Positions 1-8,827 of a stretch of 64,000 nt of DNA are shown piece after piece. Position numbers and translations under genes: made by a program. The notes beneath the pieces are model-generated. The model made no database searches and was not told the origin of the DNA. It was given only the letters and a program-made list of their open reading frames with translations. Location of the stretch: the NCBI RefSeq assembly GCF_021474405.1, contig NZ_JAKEIO010000006.1, positions 1 to 64,000 of the forward strand, written 5' to 3'. Origin of the DNA: [Streptosporangium] indianense. GTDB taxonomy: Bacteria; Actinomycetota; Actinomycetes; Streptomycetales; Streptomycetaceae. The first letter of the stretch is position 1. Each line of letters starts with the position of its first letter.

Positions 1-755
1 CGTTCTTCTCCTTCATGACGTTCCTCATCGCCGTCCCGACCGGTGTGAAGTTCTTCAACTGGATCGGCACGATGTGGAAGGGCTCGCTGTCCTTCGAGAC
101 GCCGATGCTCTGGGCGACCGGCTTCCTGATCACCTTCACCTTCGGTGGTCTGACCGGTGTCATCCTGGCCTCGCCGCCGATGGACTTCCACGTCTCCGAC
201 TCGTACTTCGTGGTGGCCCACTTCCACTACGTCGTCTTCGGCACCGTGGTGTTCGCGATGTTCTCCGGCTTCCACTTCTGGTGGCCGAAGTGGACCGGCA
301 AGATGCTGGACGAGCGTCTCGGCAAGATCACCTTCTGGACGCTGTTCATCGGCTTCCACGGCACGTTCCTGGTGCAGCACTGGCTGGGCGCCGAGGGCAT
401 GCCGCGTCGTTACGCCGACTACCTGGCGGCCGACGGCTTCACCGCGCTGAACACGATCTCGACGATCAGCTCGTTCCTGCTCGGCATGTCGATCCTGCCG
501 TTCTTCTACAACGTGTGGAAGACGGCCAAGTACGGCAAGCCGGTCGGCGTCGACGACCCGTGGGGCTACGGCCGCTCCCTGGAGTGGGCGACCTCCTGCC
601 CGCCGCCGCGGCACAACTTCATCACCATGCCGCGGATCCGCAGTGAATCCCCGGCGTTCGACCTGCACCACCCGGAGATCGCCGCTCTCGACCAGCTCGA
701 GAACGTCGGTCACGGCGAGAAGGCCATCGCTGGTGGCAAGGAGGCCGGCAAGTGA
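1..755 (+). CDS. ctaD: Cytochrome c oxidase subunit I, C-terminal part (cut by window start)
   Basis: Catalytic subunit of the aa3 terminal oxidase in the cytoplasmic membrane; it reduces O2 to water while pumping protons. Only about the last 250 residues are present, and the frame is open to the left edge. Visible features are several hydrophobic helices, the [10 protein letters not shown] segment carrying the paired histidines that ligate heme a and heme a3 in this family, and a charged cytoplasmic C-terminus ([14 protein letters not shown]). The TGA stop overlaps the GTG start of the next gene (GTGA), so it is translationally coupled to ctaF. The 5' part and ctaC should lie upstream of the window. 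Confidence 0.97.
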   Translation, partial: FFSFMTFLIAVPTGVKFFNWIGTMWKGSLSFETPMLWATGFLITFTFGGLTGVILASPPMDFHVSDSYFVVAHFHYVVFGTVVFAMFSGFHFWWPKWTGKMLDERLGKITFWTLFIGFHGTFLVQHWLGAEGMPRRYADYLAADGFTALNTISTISSFLLGMSILPFFYNVWKTAKYGKPVGVDDPWGYGRSLEWATSCPPPRHNFITMPRIRSESPAFDLHHPEIAALDQLENVGHGEKAIAGGKEAGK

Positions 756-1150
756 AGATCCAGGGCAAGATGTTCATGTGGCTGAGCGTCTTCGTCCTCG
801 CCATGGCTGTGGTCTATGGCGTGTGGTCGAAGGAGCCGGCCGGTACCACGGCCCTCTTCCTGGCCTTCGGCCTGTGCATCATGATCGGCTTCTACCTCGG
901 CTTCACGGCCAAGCGGGTCGACGTCGGTGCGCAGGACGACAAGGAGGCGGACGTCGCGGACGACGCCGGCGAGGTCGGGTTCTTCAGCCCGCACAGCTGG
1001 CAGCCGTTCTCCCTGGCCATCGGCGGCGCCCTGGCCTTCCTGTCGGTCGCCATCGGCTGGTGGCTGATGTACTTCTCGCTGCCGATCATCCTGATCGGCA
1101 TCTGGGGCTGGGTGTTCGAGTACTACCGCGGTGAGAACCGCACCCAGTAA
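752..1150 (+). CDS. ctaF: Cytochrome c oxidase subunit IV (actinobacterial type)
   Basis: Small structural subunit specific to actinobacterial aa3 oxidases, 132 aa, probably four membrane helices: two at the N-terminus (about residues 6-26 and 32-52) and two near the C-terminus (about 85-105 and 108-125), separated by an acidic soluble stretch. It starts with GTG overlapping the ctaD stop by 4 nt, which indicates coupled synthesis. The family is short and recognised mainly by its position directly behind ctaD and its membrane topology; both are present here. A strong terminator follows immediately, so ctaD-ctaF ends the transcription unit. Confidence 0.93.
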   Translation: MKIQGKMFMWLSVFVLAMAVVYGVWSKEPAGTTALFLAFGLCIMIGFYLGFTAKRVDVGAQDDKEADVADDAGEVGFFSPHSWQPFSLAIGGALAFLSVAIGWWLMYFSLPIILIGIWGWVFEYYRGENRTQ

Positions 1151-1166
1151 CCAGCGCCGAGCGCCG

Positions 1167-1206
1167 AAGGGGCCCGGACACTCCGAGAGGAGCGTCCGGG
1201 CCCCTT
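1167..1206 (+). terminator. Rho-independent-type terminator after ctaF
   Basis: A 13-bp perfect stem (1167-1179 with 1194-1206) continues after one mismatch into CTCC/GGAG closed by a GAGA tetraloop. As is usual in Streptomyces it lacks a long U-tract. It lies 16 bp behind the ctaF stop and separates the cox unit from the downstream lipoprotein gene. Confidence 0.85.
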
Positions 1207-1282
1207 CCTCATGCCGTAATGCGTGTCACTCGTACGAGTCATTCGGCGTGCCGCCGTTGACGCCGGTTCCTAGCGTGAGCTC

Positions 1283-2536
1283 ATGAGCCACACAGTGATC
1301 TCCCGCCCCCGCACCGTCGTCAGCTGCACGCTGCTGTTGATAGCCCTCAGCGCGGGCGTCACCGCCTGCGGCTCCGACGGCAACCCACTGGCCGCCCGCC
1401 CCTACGACGCGGCGGACCAGATCTCCTTCAACGCCCCCGACGGGGGCCACCAGAAGGCCGACCCGGACAAGCCCCTGGAAGTCGTCGAGGACTCCGACGG
1501 GCGCATCACGGACGTCACGGCCCACGACGCCTCAGGACGCTACGTGGCGGGCGAACTCGCCGCCGACGGCAGCCGCTGGCACAGCACCTCCCCGCTCGCC
1601 GCCAACGCCAGCTACACGGTCCGCGTGAGCACCGAGGACGAGGACGGGGCGCCCGGCCGCAAGGTCGTCACCTTCGACACCGGCAAGCCCACCACCCAAA
1701 AGCGCCTGGACGTGACCTTCGGCCCCAAGACGGGCACCTACGGCGTCGGCCAGCCCGTCACCGCCGAGCTGAGCCAGCCCGTCAAGGACAAGGCCCAGCG
1801 GGCCGTCGTGGAGCGTGCCCTCAAGGTCTCCTCCACACCCGCCACCGACGGCGCCTGGCACTGGGTGGACGACAAGAAGCTGCACTACCGCCCGAAGGAC
1901 TACTGGCCCGCCCAGGCCACCGTCCAGGTCCGCAGCAATCTGCAGGGCATCAAGATCGGCGACCGGATGTGGGGCGGCAAGGCCAAGCCGCTGACCTTCA
2001 CCACCGCGGACAAGCTCATAGCCGTCACGGACGCCGCCGCCCACCAGATGACCGTCTACAAGAACGACGAGGTCATCCGGCAGATACCCGTCACCACGGG
2101 CAAGCCCGGCTACGACACCCGCAACGGCGTCAAGGTCGTCCTCGCCAAGGAGGGCACCGTCCGCATGACCAGCGCCAGCATCGGCTCCTCGGACTTCTAC
2201 GACCTGGTCGTGCACCACTCGGTCCGGGTCACCAACAGCGGCGAGTACGTCCACGCCGCCCCCTGGTCGGTCGGCTCCCAGGGCTACGCCAACGTCAGCC
2301 ACGGCTGCACCGGCATGAGCACCGAGAACGCCGCCTGGTTCTACGACACCGTCCGCGAGGGCGACATCGTCAAGGTCGTCAACTCCGGCGGAGACATGAT
2401 GGCCCCGTTCGGCAACGGCTACGGCGACTGGAACCTCGACTGGGCGAAGTGGCGCACCGGCAGCGCCCTCCTGGGCGGCACCCCGGACGGCCCGACCGAG
2501 GCCGACAGGGCCCGCCTGAGGCCCCAGAGCGTCTAG
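1283..2536 (+). CDS. L,D-transpeptidase lipoprotein (YkuD domain)
   Basis: Probable peptidoglycan 3-3 cross-linking enzyme anchored outside the membrane, 417 aa. The N-terminus is a lipoprotein signal: hydrophobic segment at residues 12-27 and lipobox VTAC with the lipidated Cys at 29. The middle part (about 45-245) resembles the immunoglobulin-like domains of actinobacterial Ldt proteins. The YkuD catalytic domain follows (about 255-370) with the hallmark SHGCTGM, catalytic Cys342, and an upstream HHSVRV/HAAPW pattern supplying histidines. A C-terminal extension (DWNLDWAKW) follows, as in mycobacterial LdtMt2-like enzymes. It lies between ctaF and ctaE but has its own terminator upstream, so it is not part of the respiratory operon. 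Confidence 0.92.
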   Translation: MSHTVISRPRTVVSCTLLLIALSAGVTACGSDGNPLAARPYDAADQISFNAPDGGHQKADPDKPLEVVEDSDGRITDVTAHDASGRYVAGELAADGSRWHSTSPLAANASYTVRVSTEDEDGAPGRKVVTFDTGKPTTQKRLDVTFGPKTGTYGVGQPVTAELSQPVKDKAQRAVVERALKVSSTPATDGAWHWVDDKKLHYRPKDYWPAQATVQVRSNLQGIKIGDRMWGGKAKPLTFTTADKLIAVTDAAAHQMTVYKNDEVIRQIPVTTGKPGYDTRNGVKVVLAKEGTVRMTSASIGSSDFYDLVVHHSVRVTNSGEYVHAAPWSVGSQGYANVSHGCTGMSTENAAWFYDTVREGDIVKVVNSGGDMMAPFGNGYGDWNLDWAKWRTGSALLGGTPDGPTEADRARLRPQSV

Positions 2537-2537
2537 A

Positions 2538-2646
2538 CGCCTCGGGGGCGCGGGGCCGTACCGGATATGCGGCTCCGCCGCGTGGGCGCGAACACACCCC
2601 CACGCGCCCGCAGTCGCCGAAAGACAAGGCGCGAAGCCCCTCAGGC
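2538..2646. repeat. Streptomyces intergenic palindromic repeat (type with ATGCGGCTCCGCCGCGTG core)
   Basis: The whole space between the convergent transpeptidase and receiver-domain genes is one imperfect palindromic element. The ends (CGCCTCGGGGGC at 2538-2549 and GCCCCTCAGGCG near 2635-2646) are near-perfect inverted copies, and 2567-2591 carries a 25-bp core that recurs with one change at 26811-26835 on the other strand. It probably acts as a bidirectional terminator; it also supplies the last bases and stop codon of the minus-strand gene. Confidence 0.7.
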
Positions 2647-3042
2647 GTTCAAAGCCGCCTTGTCCCGCAACAGAGAAGCCAGCGCGGAGGCGAACTCCAC
2701 CGGCTCCACCGGCAGCGTCACCGCCGCCTCCGCCCGGCTCCACGTCGCCAGCCACGCGTCCTGAGGCCGGCCGATCAGCAGCAGCACCGGCGGGCACTCG
2801 AACACCTCGTCCTTGATCTGCCGGCAGACGCCCATGCCCCCCATCGGCACGGCCTCGCCGTCCAGCACGCAGACGTCGACCCCACCCCGGTCCAGCTCCG
2901 TCAGTACCGCGGCGGGGGTCGCGCACTCCACGAACTCCACCAGGGGGACGTCCGGGGCCGGCCTCCGGCCCGTGGCGAGCCGCACCTGCTCTCGGGTGTT
3001 GGAGTCGTCGCTGTAGACCAGCACCGTGGCGGTCGGCTGCAT
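2641..3042 (-). CDS. Receiver-domain (CheY-like) protein without output domain, degenerate
   Basis: A 133-aa single-domain protein with response-regulator receiver fold features. There is an acidic pair (Asp12-Asp13) after beta1, a putative phospho-acceptor Asp61 in VCVLDGEAVP, and a C-terminal PVEPVEFASAL helix region. The invariant Lys before the last helix (normally a KP motif) is missing: the sequence reads TLPVEP there. No DNA-binding output domain and no adjacent kinase are present. It lies on the opposite strand between ctaF and ctaE. By the family's rules the missing Lys would weaken phosphorylation-dependent switching, so it may be a constitutive or protein-binding receiver. Function unknown. 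Confidence 0.75.
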   Translation of the reverse strand: MQPTATVLVYSDDSNTREQVRLATGRRPAPDVPLVEFVECATPAAVLTELDRGGVDVCVLDGEAVPMGGMGVCRQIKDEVFECPPVLLLIGRPQDAWLATWSRAEAAVTLPVEPVEFASALASLLRDKAALNA

Positions 3043-3116
3043 TGTTCCTCCGTGACGTCAACGTCGTAAGGACAGGCCCGTTGGGCCGGATGCTACTCCC
3101 TTGAACACCACGTCAA

Positions 3117-3133
3117 CACCGGTACGACCGGTG
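3117..3133. promoter_or_regulatory. 7-bp inverted repeat upstream of ctaE
   Basis: CACCGGT-ACG-ACCGGTG is a perfect 7-bp inverted repeat with a 3-nt centre, in the divergent region between the receiver-like gene and ctaE. It could be an operator for either gene; no regulator can be named from sequence. Confidence 0.4.
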
Positions 3134-3176
3134 AAGACACTCCGAACGGCACCCCCCGGAGTGAGGGCGGGATAAG

Positions 3177-3197
3177 CGACCGACATAATGTCGGTCG
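3177..3197. promoter_or_regulatory. Perfect 10-bp inverted repeat overlapping the ctaE start
   Basis: CGACCGACAT-A-ATGTCGGTCG is symmetrical around base 3187, and the ctaE ATG (3188) lies in the right arm. The palindrome contains CATAAT (3184-3189), a good -10 candidate 7 nt before GTG 3197. It may therefore be an operator covering a leaderless promoter, or an RNA hairpin with the ATG in its loop. Confidence 0.5.
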
Positions 3198-3808
3198 TGG
3201 CGACAGCAACGACAGTAGAAACCGGGCACGCGCACCCGTCGGTCAATCGGCCGAACCTCACCAGCGTCGGAACGATCATCTGGCTGAGTTCCGAGCTGAT
3301 GTTCTTCGCGGCCCTCTTCGCGATGTACTTCACCCTGCGATCGGTGACGGGTCCCGATCACTGGAAGGAGATGGCTGCCCATCTCAACTTCCCGTTCTCG
3401 GCGACGAACACCACCATCCTGGTGCTCTCCTCGCTCACCTGCCAGCTCGGCGTCTTCGCCGCCGAGCGCGGTGACGTGAAGAAGCTGCGGATGTGGTTCA
3501 TCGTCACCTTCGTGATGGGTGCGATCTTCATCGGCGGTCAGGTCTTCGAGTACACGGAGCTGGTCAAGGACGCGGGCCTGTCCCTGTCCTCCGACCCGTA
3601 CGGCTCGGTGTTCTACCTGACCACCGGCTTCCACGGCCTGCACGTGACGGGCGGTCTCATCGCCTTCCTGCTGGTCCTGGGCCGGACCTACGCGGCCAGT
3701 AGGTTCACCCACGAGCAGGCGACGGCCGCGATCGTCGTGTCCTACTACTGGCACTTCGTCGATGTCGTCTGGATCGGACTCTTCGCCACGATCTACATGA
3801 TCAAGTAG
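3188..3808 (+). CDS. ctaE: Cytochrome c oxidase subunit III
   Basis: Structural subunit of the aa3 oxidase, 206 aa, with five membrane helices as in the short actinobacterial subunit III that lacks the first two helices of the long form. Diagnostic segments are the SSELMFF helix, [13 protein letters not shown] and [12 protein letters not shown] near the C-terminus. No good Shine-Dalgarno precedes ATG 3188. GTG 3197 in the same frame is an alternative leaderless start that would remove three residues. It opens the ctaE-qcrCAB run, linking the oxidase to the bc1-type complex with which it forms a supercomplex in actinobacteria. Confidence 0.95.
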   Translation: MSVVATATTVETGHAHPSVNRPNLTSVGTIIWLSSELMFFAALFAMYFTLRSVTGPDHWKEMAAHLNFPFSATNTTILVLSSLTCQLGVFAAERGDVKKLRMWFIVTFVMGAIFIGGQVFEYTELVKDAGLSLSSDPYGSVFYLTTGFHGLHVTGGLIAFLLVLGRTYAASRFTHEQATAAIVVSYYWHFVDVVWIGLFATIYMIK

Positions 3809-3889
3809 CAGGGCCCGCATCCGCGCGTGCTCGACGAAGCGCGCATCCCAGAAGCATCGACGCAGAAGATCCTGACACCGGGGTAATCC

Positions 3890-4702
3890 GTGAAAAAGCT
3901 CTCCGCACGACGACGCCACCCGTTGGCGGCGCTCGTCGTCCTACTCCTCGCGCTGGCATGCACCGGGGGGCTGTACGCCGTGTTCGCACCCGCGGACAAG
4001 GCGCAGGCCGACGAAACCGCCCAGTCCCTCACCATCGAGGAGGGCAAGAAGCTCTACTCGGTCGGCTGCGCCAGTTGCCACGGCACCGGCGGTCAGGGCA
4101 CCTCCGACGGCCCCAGCCTGGTGGGCGTGGGCGCCGCGGCCGTCGACTTCCAGGTGGGCACCGGCCGGATGCCGGCCGCCACCTCCCAGGGCCCCCAGGT
4201 CCCGGCGAAGAAGAACATCTACTCGCAGGCCGAGATCGACCAGCTCGCGGCGTTCATCGCCTCGCTGGGTGCCGGTCCGTCCGTCCCGACGGAGGAGCAG
4301 TACGGCCCCGAGGGCGCCGACATCGCCAAGGGCGGTGAGCTGTTCCGCACCAACTGCGCGCAGTGCCACAACTTCACCGGCAAGGGCGGCGCGCTGACGC
4401 ACGGCAAGTACGCGCCGACCCTCGAGGGCGTCTCCCCGAAGCACATCTACGAGGCCATGCAGACCGGCCCGCAGAACATGCCGTCCTTCCCCGACACCAC
4501 GCTGTCGGAGAAGAACAAGAAGGACATCATCGCGTACCTCGACGCGGTCAACAGCGAAAAGACCGAGAGCCCCGGTGGCCTCGAACTGGGTGGCCTCGGG
4601 CCGGTCAGTGAGGGCCTGTTCGGCTGGATCTTCGGTCTCGGCGGTCTGATCGCCGTCGCCGTGTGGGTCGCCGCCCGGACCGCAAAGGCCAAGAAGTCAT
4701 GA
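3890..4702 (+). CDS. qcrC: Cytochrome bcc complex diheme cytochrome c subunit
   Basis: Membrane-anchored diheme cytochrome c that passes electrons from the Rieske centre directly to the aa3 oxidase; 270 aa from GTG. An uncleaved N-terminal hydrophobic segment (about 12-33) is followed by two c-type domains with heme motifs CASCH (60-64) and CAQCH (156-160), candidate axial methionines in RMPA (Met94) and QNMPSF, and a C-terminal membrane helix (about 240-262) ending in a basic tail. Two CxxCH motifs in one polypeptide are the signature of actinobacterial QcrC, which replaces soluble cytochrome c. The stop overlaps the qcrA start (ATGA). Confidence 0.97.
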   Translation: MKKLSARRRHPLAALVVLLLALACTGGLYAVFAPADKAQADETAQSLTIEEGKKLYSVGCASCHGTGGQGTSDGPSLVGVGAAAVDFQVGTGRMPAATSQGPQVPAKKNIYSQAEIDQLAAFIASLGAGPSVPTEEQYGPEGADIAKGGELFRTNCAQCHNFTGKGGALTHGKYAPTLEGVSPKHIYEAMQTGPQNMPSFPDTTLSEKNKKDIIAYLDAVNSEKTESPGGLELGGLGPVSEGLFGWIFGLGGLIAVAVWVAARTAKAKKS

Positions 4703-5772
4703 GTAGCCAAGACATTCCAGAAGAGAACCTGCCTGCCGCGCAGTCCGCAGGCCATGACGAGCACGGGCACGGCGTGGTGAGCGTCGCGGACGACAAGAAC
4801 CCGTTCGCCGACCCGGGCCTGCCGCCCCACGAGCACCGGGTCCAGGACATCGACGAGCGGGCCGCCAAGCGGTCCGAGCGTGCGGTCGCCCTGCTGTTCA
4901 CGGTGTCGATGCTGGCCACCGTCGCCTTCATCGCCTCCTTCGTGGCGATCCCGGTCGACAAGGCGGTCTTCATCTTCCCGCTGGGCCACATCAGCGCGCT
5001 GAACTTCGCGCTGGGCCTGTCGCTCGGCATCGCGCTGTTCTGCATCGGCGCGGGCGCCGTCCACTGGGCGCGCACCCTGATGTCCGACGTGGAGGTCGCC
5101 GACGAGCGGCACCCGATCGAGGCGCCGCCCGAGGTCCGCGAGAAGGTCTTCGCCGACTTCAAGCAGGGCGCCAAGGAGTCCGCGCTCGGCCGCCGCAAGC
5201 TGATCCGCAACACGATGCTCGGCGCGCTCACGCTGGTGCCGCTCTCCGGCGTCGTGCTGCTGCGTGACCTCGGTCCGCTGCCCGGCACCAAGCTCCGCCA
5301 CACGCTGTGGTCCAAGGGCAAGCTGCTCGTCAACATGAACACCAACGAGCCGCTGCGTCCGTCCGATGTCGCGGTCGGTTCGCTGACCTTCGCCAAGCCC
5401 GAGGGCCTGGAGGAGCACGACCACGACTTCCAGAACGAGATCGCCAAGGCCGCCCTGATGATCGTCCGGATCCAGCCGGAGGACATCAAGGACAAGCGCG
5501 AGCTCGAGTGGTCGCACCAGGGCATCGTCGCGTACTCGAAGATCTGCACCCACGTCGGTTGCCCGATCTCCCTGTACGAGCAGCAGACGCACCACGTGCT
5601 CTGCCCCTGCCACCAGTCCACCTTCGACCTCTCCGACGGTGCCCGAGTGATCTTCGGTCCCGCCGGTCACGCCCTGCCGCAGCTCCGCATCGGCGTGAAC
5701 GACGAGGGCTACCTCGAGGCGCTCGGCGACTTCGAAGAGCCCGTCGGCCCTGCTTTCTGGGAGCGCGGATGA
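4699..5772 (+). CDS. qcrA: Rieske iron-sulfur subunit of the bcc complex
   Basis: It oxidises menaquinol at the Qo site and passes one electron to QcrC. The protein is 357 aa from ATG 4699, chosen because it overlaps the qcrC stop by 4 nt; in-frame codons further upstream lie inside qcrC. Three N-terminal membrane helices (about residues 62-84, 98-120 and 170-190), typical of actinobacteria, precede the Rieske domain. That domain has the 2Fe-2S ligands in CTHVGC (Cys283, His285) and CPCH (Cys302, His305), plus the disulfide cysteines 288 and 304. The N-terminal tail is His/Asp/Glu-rich. It overlaps qcrB by ATGA. Confidence 0.97.
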   Translation: MSSQDIPEENLPAAQSAGHDEHGHGVVSVADDKNPFADPGLPPHEHRVQDIDERAAKRSERAVALLFTVSMLATVAFIASFVAIPVDKAVFIFPLGHISALNFALGLSLGIALFCIGAGAVHWARTLMSDVEVADERHPIEAPPEVREKVFADFKQGAKESALGRRKLIRNTMLGALTLVPLSGVVLLRDLGPLPGTKLRHTLWSKGKLLVNMNTNEPLRPSDVAVGSLTFAKPEGLEEHDHDFQNEIAKAALMIVRIQPEDIKDKRELEWSHQGIVAYSKICTHVGCPISLYEQQTHHVLCPCHQSTFDLSDGARVIFGPAGHALPQLRIGVNDEGYLEALGDFEEPVGPAFWERG

Positions 5773-7391
5773 GCACTGCACAGAATCGCCGCAAGGCGCC
5801 CGCGGGTGAGCGGGTCGCCGACTGGGCCGACGGCCGCCTCGGGATCTACTCCCTGGCCAAGGCCAACATGCGCAAGATCTTCCCGGACCACTGGTCCTTC
5901 ATGCTGGGTGAGATCTGCCTCTACAGCTTCATCATCATCATCCTCACGGGTGTGTACCTGACGCTGTTCTTCCACCCGTCGATGAACGAGGTGGAGTACC
6001 ACGGCAGTTACGTCCCGCTCCAGGGGCAGCTGATGTCGGAGGCGTTCGCCTCGACCCTGGACATCAGCTTCGACGTCCGCGGCGGTCTGCTCATCCGGCA
6101 GATCCACCACTGGGCGGCGATCATCTTCCTCGCCGGCATGTTCGTGCACATGATGCGCGTCTTCTTCACCGGCGCGTTCCGCAAGCCGCGCGAGATCAAC
6201 TGGCTGTTCGGCTTCCTGCTGTTCGTCCTGGGCATGTTCACCGGCTTCACCGGCTACTCGCTCCCGGACGACCTGCTCTCCGGCACCGGTGTCCGCTTCA
6301 CGCAGGGCGCGATCCTGTCCGTGCCGATCGTGGGCACGTACATCTCGATGTTCCTGTTCGGCGGGGAGTTCCCGGGGACCGACTTCGTCGCCCGGTTCTA
6401 CTCGATCCACATCCTGCTGCTGCCGGGCATCATGCTCGGGCTCGTGGTCGGCCACCTGATCCTGGTCTTCTACCACAAGCACACCCAGTTCGCGGGTCCC
6501 GGCCGGACCAACAAGAACGTGGTCGGCATGCCGCTGCTGCCCGTCTACATGGCCAAGGCCGGAGGCTTCTTCTTCCTGGTCTTCGGTGCCATCGCGGCCC
6601 TGGCCGGCATCGCGACGATCAACCCGATCTGGGTCCTCGGCCCGTACCGGCCCGACCAGGTGTCCACCGGTGCCCAGCCCGACTGGTACATGGGCTTCGC
6701 CGAGGGTCTGATCCGAGCCATGCCGGGCTGGGAGATCAACATCTGGGGTCACACGCTGGTCCTGGGCGTGTTCATCCCGCTGGTGCTCTTCGGTGTCTTC
6801 CTCGCGATCATCGCCCTGTACCCGTTCATCGAGTCCTGGGTCACCGGGGACAAGCGCGAGCACCACATCCTGGACCGGCCGCGCAACGCCCCGACCCGCA
6901 CGGGTGTCGGTGTCGCCTGGGTCACCGGCTACATCATCATGCTGATCGGCGGTGGCAACGACATCGTCGCCACGCACTTCCACCTGTCGATCAACTCGGT
7001 GACCTGGTTCGTCCGGATCGGGTTCTTCCTCGGCCCGGTCATCGCCTTCGTCATCACCAAGCGCATCTGCCTCGGCCTGCAGCGCCGGGACAAGGAGAAG
7101 GTGCTGCACGGCCGCGAGTCGGGCATCATCAAGCGCCTGCCGCACGGTGAGTTCATCGAGGTGCACGAGCCGCTCAGCCAGGAGCAGATGTACACGCTCA
7201 CGGCGCACGAGCAGTACAAGCCGGCCGAGATCGGCCCGACGGTCGACGAGAACGGTGTCGAGCGCAAGGTGAAGGGTTCCGAGAAGCTGCGCGCCAAGCT
7301 CAGCGACGCCTACTACGGCGAGGGTTCCCAGATCCCGAAGCCCACCGCCGAGGAGTACCGGGAGATCACGAGCGGCCACGGCCACCACTGA
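5769..7391 (+). CDS. qcrB: Cytochrome b subunit of the bcc complex
   Basis: Membrane subunit holding hemes bL and bH and the menaquinol oxidation site; 540 aa from the ATG overlapping the qcrA stop. It has eight to nine membrane helices. Heme-ligand histidines lie in RQIHHW and FVHMMR (helix B) and in [10 protein letters not shown] and [12 protein letters not shown] (helix D). The Qo-site motif is PDWY, the actinobacterial variant of PEWY. A long soluble C-terminal tail after the last helix, ending in GHGHH, is longer than in proteobacterial cytochrome b, as usual for Streptomyces. It is the last gene of ctaE-qcrCAB and is followed by a strong terminator. Confidence 0.97.
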   Translation: MSTAQNRRKAPAGERVADWADGRLGIYSLAKANMRKIFPDHWSFMLGEICLYSFIIIILTGVYLTLFFHPSMNEVEYHGSYVPLQGQLMSEAFASTLDISFDVRGGLLIRQIHHWAAIIFLAGMFVHMMRVFFTGAFRKPREINWLFGFLLFVLGMFTGFTGYSLPDDLLSGTGVRFTQGAILSVPIVGTYISMFLFGGEFPGTDFVARFYSIHILLLPGIMLGLVVGHLILVFYHKHTQFAGPGRTNKNVVGMPLLPVYMAKAGGFFFLVFGAIAALAGIATINPIWVLGPYRPDQVSTGAQPDWYMGFAEGLIRAMPGWEINIWGHTLVLGVFIPLVLFGVFLAIIALYPFIESWVTGDKREHHILDRPRNAPTRTGVGVAWVTGYIIMLIGGGNDIVATHFHLSINSVTWFVRIGFFLGPVIAFVITKRICLGLQRRDKEKVLHGRESGIIKRLPHGEFIEVHEPLSQEQMYTLTAHEQYKPAEIGPTVDENGVERKVKGSEKLRAKLSDAYYGEGSQIPKPTAEEYREITSGHGHH

Positions 7392-7413
7392 TCACTGCTT
7401 CGCCACGCCACAG

Positions 7414-7446
7414 AAGGGCCCCGTCCGACGATCGGACGGGGCCCTT
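7414..7446 (+). terminator. Terminator after qcrB
   Basis: A perfect 15-bp stem (7414-7428 with 7432-7446) has a 3-nt CGA loop and is flanked by AA and TT. It lies 22 bp behind qcrB. Confidence 0.9.
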
Positions 7447-7527
7447 CGCCCTGCCCCGGGCTGGATAGGGTGGACCCCGTTGAGACTCTCGTCCCGTAGT
7501 GCGGGACGCCTGACCCTGGAGCGGCTT

Positions 7528-8592
7528 ATGAGCGCTGTGACCCCCGCTGGAGGCGACACCGCGGCGGGCCGCTCCTGGCCCCTGCTGCTGAACGGCCTGC
7601 TGGACGGCAGGCACCTGAGCGCGGACGACACCGCCTGGGCGATGGACCGGATCATGCGCGGCGAGGCGACCGAGGCGCAGATCGCCGGGTTCGTCGTGGC
7701 CCTGCGCGCCAAGGGCGAGACCGTCGAGGAGATCAACGGCCTGGTCCGCACGATGTACGCGCACGCCAACGTGATCGAGGTGCCCGGGGCGACGGTCGAC
7801 ATCGTCGGCACCGGCGGCGACGGCGCGAAGACGGTCAACATCTCCACGATGTCCTCGATCGTCGTCGCCGGCACCGGCGCGAAGGTCGTCAAGCACGGCA
7901 ACCGGGCCGCGTCCTCGGCGTCCGGGGCCTCCGACGTGCTGGAGAAGCTCGGCGTCAACCTGGAGCTGCCGCTGCACCGGGTCGCGGAGGTCGCCGAGGA
8001 GGCCGGGATCACCTTCTGCTTCGCGGTGAAGTTCCACCCGGCGCTGCGGCACGCGGGCGCCGCCCGCGGCCAGTTGGGCATCCGCACGGTGTTCAACGCC
8101 CTCGGCCCGCTCACCAATCCGGCCCGGGTCCGCGCCCAGGCCGTCGGGGTGGCGGACCCCCGCATGGCGCCGATCGTCGCGGGCGTCTTCGCCGAGCGCG
8201 GCAACTCGTCCCTGGTCTTCCGGGGCGACGACGGCCTCGACGAACTGACCACCACGGCCACCTCCCGGGTGTGGATCGTCCGGGACGGCACGGTCACCGA
8301 GGAGGCCTTCGACCCGCGCGACGTGGGCCTCGAACTGGTCCCCGTGGAGGCGCTGCGCGGCGCCGACGCCTCCTACAACGCCGAGGTCGCCCGGCGTCTG
8401 CTGGACGGCGAGCCAGGCCCGGTCCGCGAGGCGGTCCTGCTGAACTCGGCCGCGGCCCTGGCGGCCCTGGAGCCCACCGCCGCGCCCCTGGCCGAGCAGA
8501 TCGGCGCCGGGATGGCCAGGGCGGCCGAGTCGATCGACTCGGGGGCGGCCAAGCGCACGCTGGAGCGCTGGGTGGCCGCGAGCAACGCGTAG
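7528..8592 (+). CDS. trpD: Anthranilate phosphoribosyltransferase
   Basis: Second step of tryptophan synthesis: it transfers phosphoribose from PRPP to anthranilate. 354 aa from ATG 7528, which has a GGAG at 7518-7521. Family features are the N-terminal helical domain, the PRPP/Mg loop [15 protein letters not shown], the [15 protein letters not shown] anthranilate-site segment, and [16 protein letters not shown]. An upstream TTG (7480) lies 8 nt behind a TAGGGT box (7466-7471), so transcription probably starts around 7480. It stands alone, far from the trpE gene of this window, consistent with the scattered trp genes of Streptomyces. Confidence 0.95.
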   Translation: MSAVTPAGGDTAAGRSWPLLLNGLLDGRHLSADDTAWAMDRIMRGEATEAQIAGFVVALRAKGETVEEINGLVRTMYAHANVIEVPGATVDIVGTGGDGAKTVNISTMSSIVVAGTGAKVVKHGNRAASSASGASDVLEKLGVNLELPLHRVAEVAEEAGITFCFAVKFHPALRHAGAARGQLGIRTVFNALGPLTNPARVRAQAVGVADPRMAPIVAGVFAERGNSSLVFRGDDGLDELTTTATSRVWIVRDGTVTEEAFDPRDVGLELVPVEALRGADASYNAEVARRLLDGEPGPVREAVLLNSAAALAALEPTAAPLAEQIGAGMARAAESIDSGAAKRTLERWVAASNA

Positions 8593-8639
8593 CGGATCCC
8601 GTTCGTGAAGGGACCGGCGTCCCGCGATCCGGACTCGGG

Positions 8640-8669
8640 TTGCGGGGCGCCGATCTTTTCGCGTACGTT
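8640..8669 (+). promoter_or_regulatory. Putative promoter of the SAM-riboswitch transcript
   Basis: TTGCGG (8640-8645), an 18-bp spacer and TACGTT (8664-8669) place the transcription start at about 8676, exactly where the aptamer begins. Confidence 0.5.
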
Positions 8670-8675
8670 CCTGAG

Positions 8676-8800
8676 CAGGTCATGAGTGACAGTCATGAGG
8701 CCCCGGCCGACTGTCCGGCAACCCTCCGTCCGTGGCGGGGTGCCCCGGGTGAGGACCGGGTCGTAGGCAGCGAGGTCTACGGCAAGCGCGTGACGAGGAG
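8676..8800 (+). ncRNA. SAM-IV-type riboswitch
   Basis: S-adenosylmethionine-sensing leader in front of the PLP enzyme at 8929. Seen directly: closing stem GGTC (8678-8681) with GACC (8754-8757); a 7-bp P2 GACAGTC (8688-8694) with GACTGTC (8709-8715); the conserved CGGCAACCCTCC segment; GGGGTGCCCCGGGTGA; and a 3' hairpin CGTAG (8762-8766) with CTACG (8777-8781) followed by GCAAGCGC. This arrangement, with SAM-I-like core but a different downstream element, is that of the actinobacterial SAM-IV class as I remember it. A Shine-Dalgarno (AGGAG, 8796-8800) follows at once, pointing to translational control. A covariance-model search would settle the class. Confidence 0.82.
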
Positions 8801-8806
8801 TCTTCC

Positions 8807-8827
8807 GTGAACCAGCGAATGCGATAG
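8807..8827 (+). CDS. Six-codon leader ORF (MNQRMR) downstream of the SAM riboswitch
   Basis: GTG AAC CAG CGA ATG CGA TAG lies 6 nt behind AGGAG (8796-8800), which abuts the riboswitch. It ends about 100 nt before the start of the main gene. The Shine-Dalgarno is much better than chance, so the riboswitch may control translation of this mini-ORF and, through it, the downstream gene. No function of the peptide can be inferred from its sequence. Confidence 0.45.
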   Translation: MNQRMR

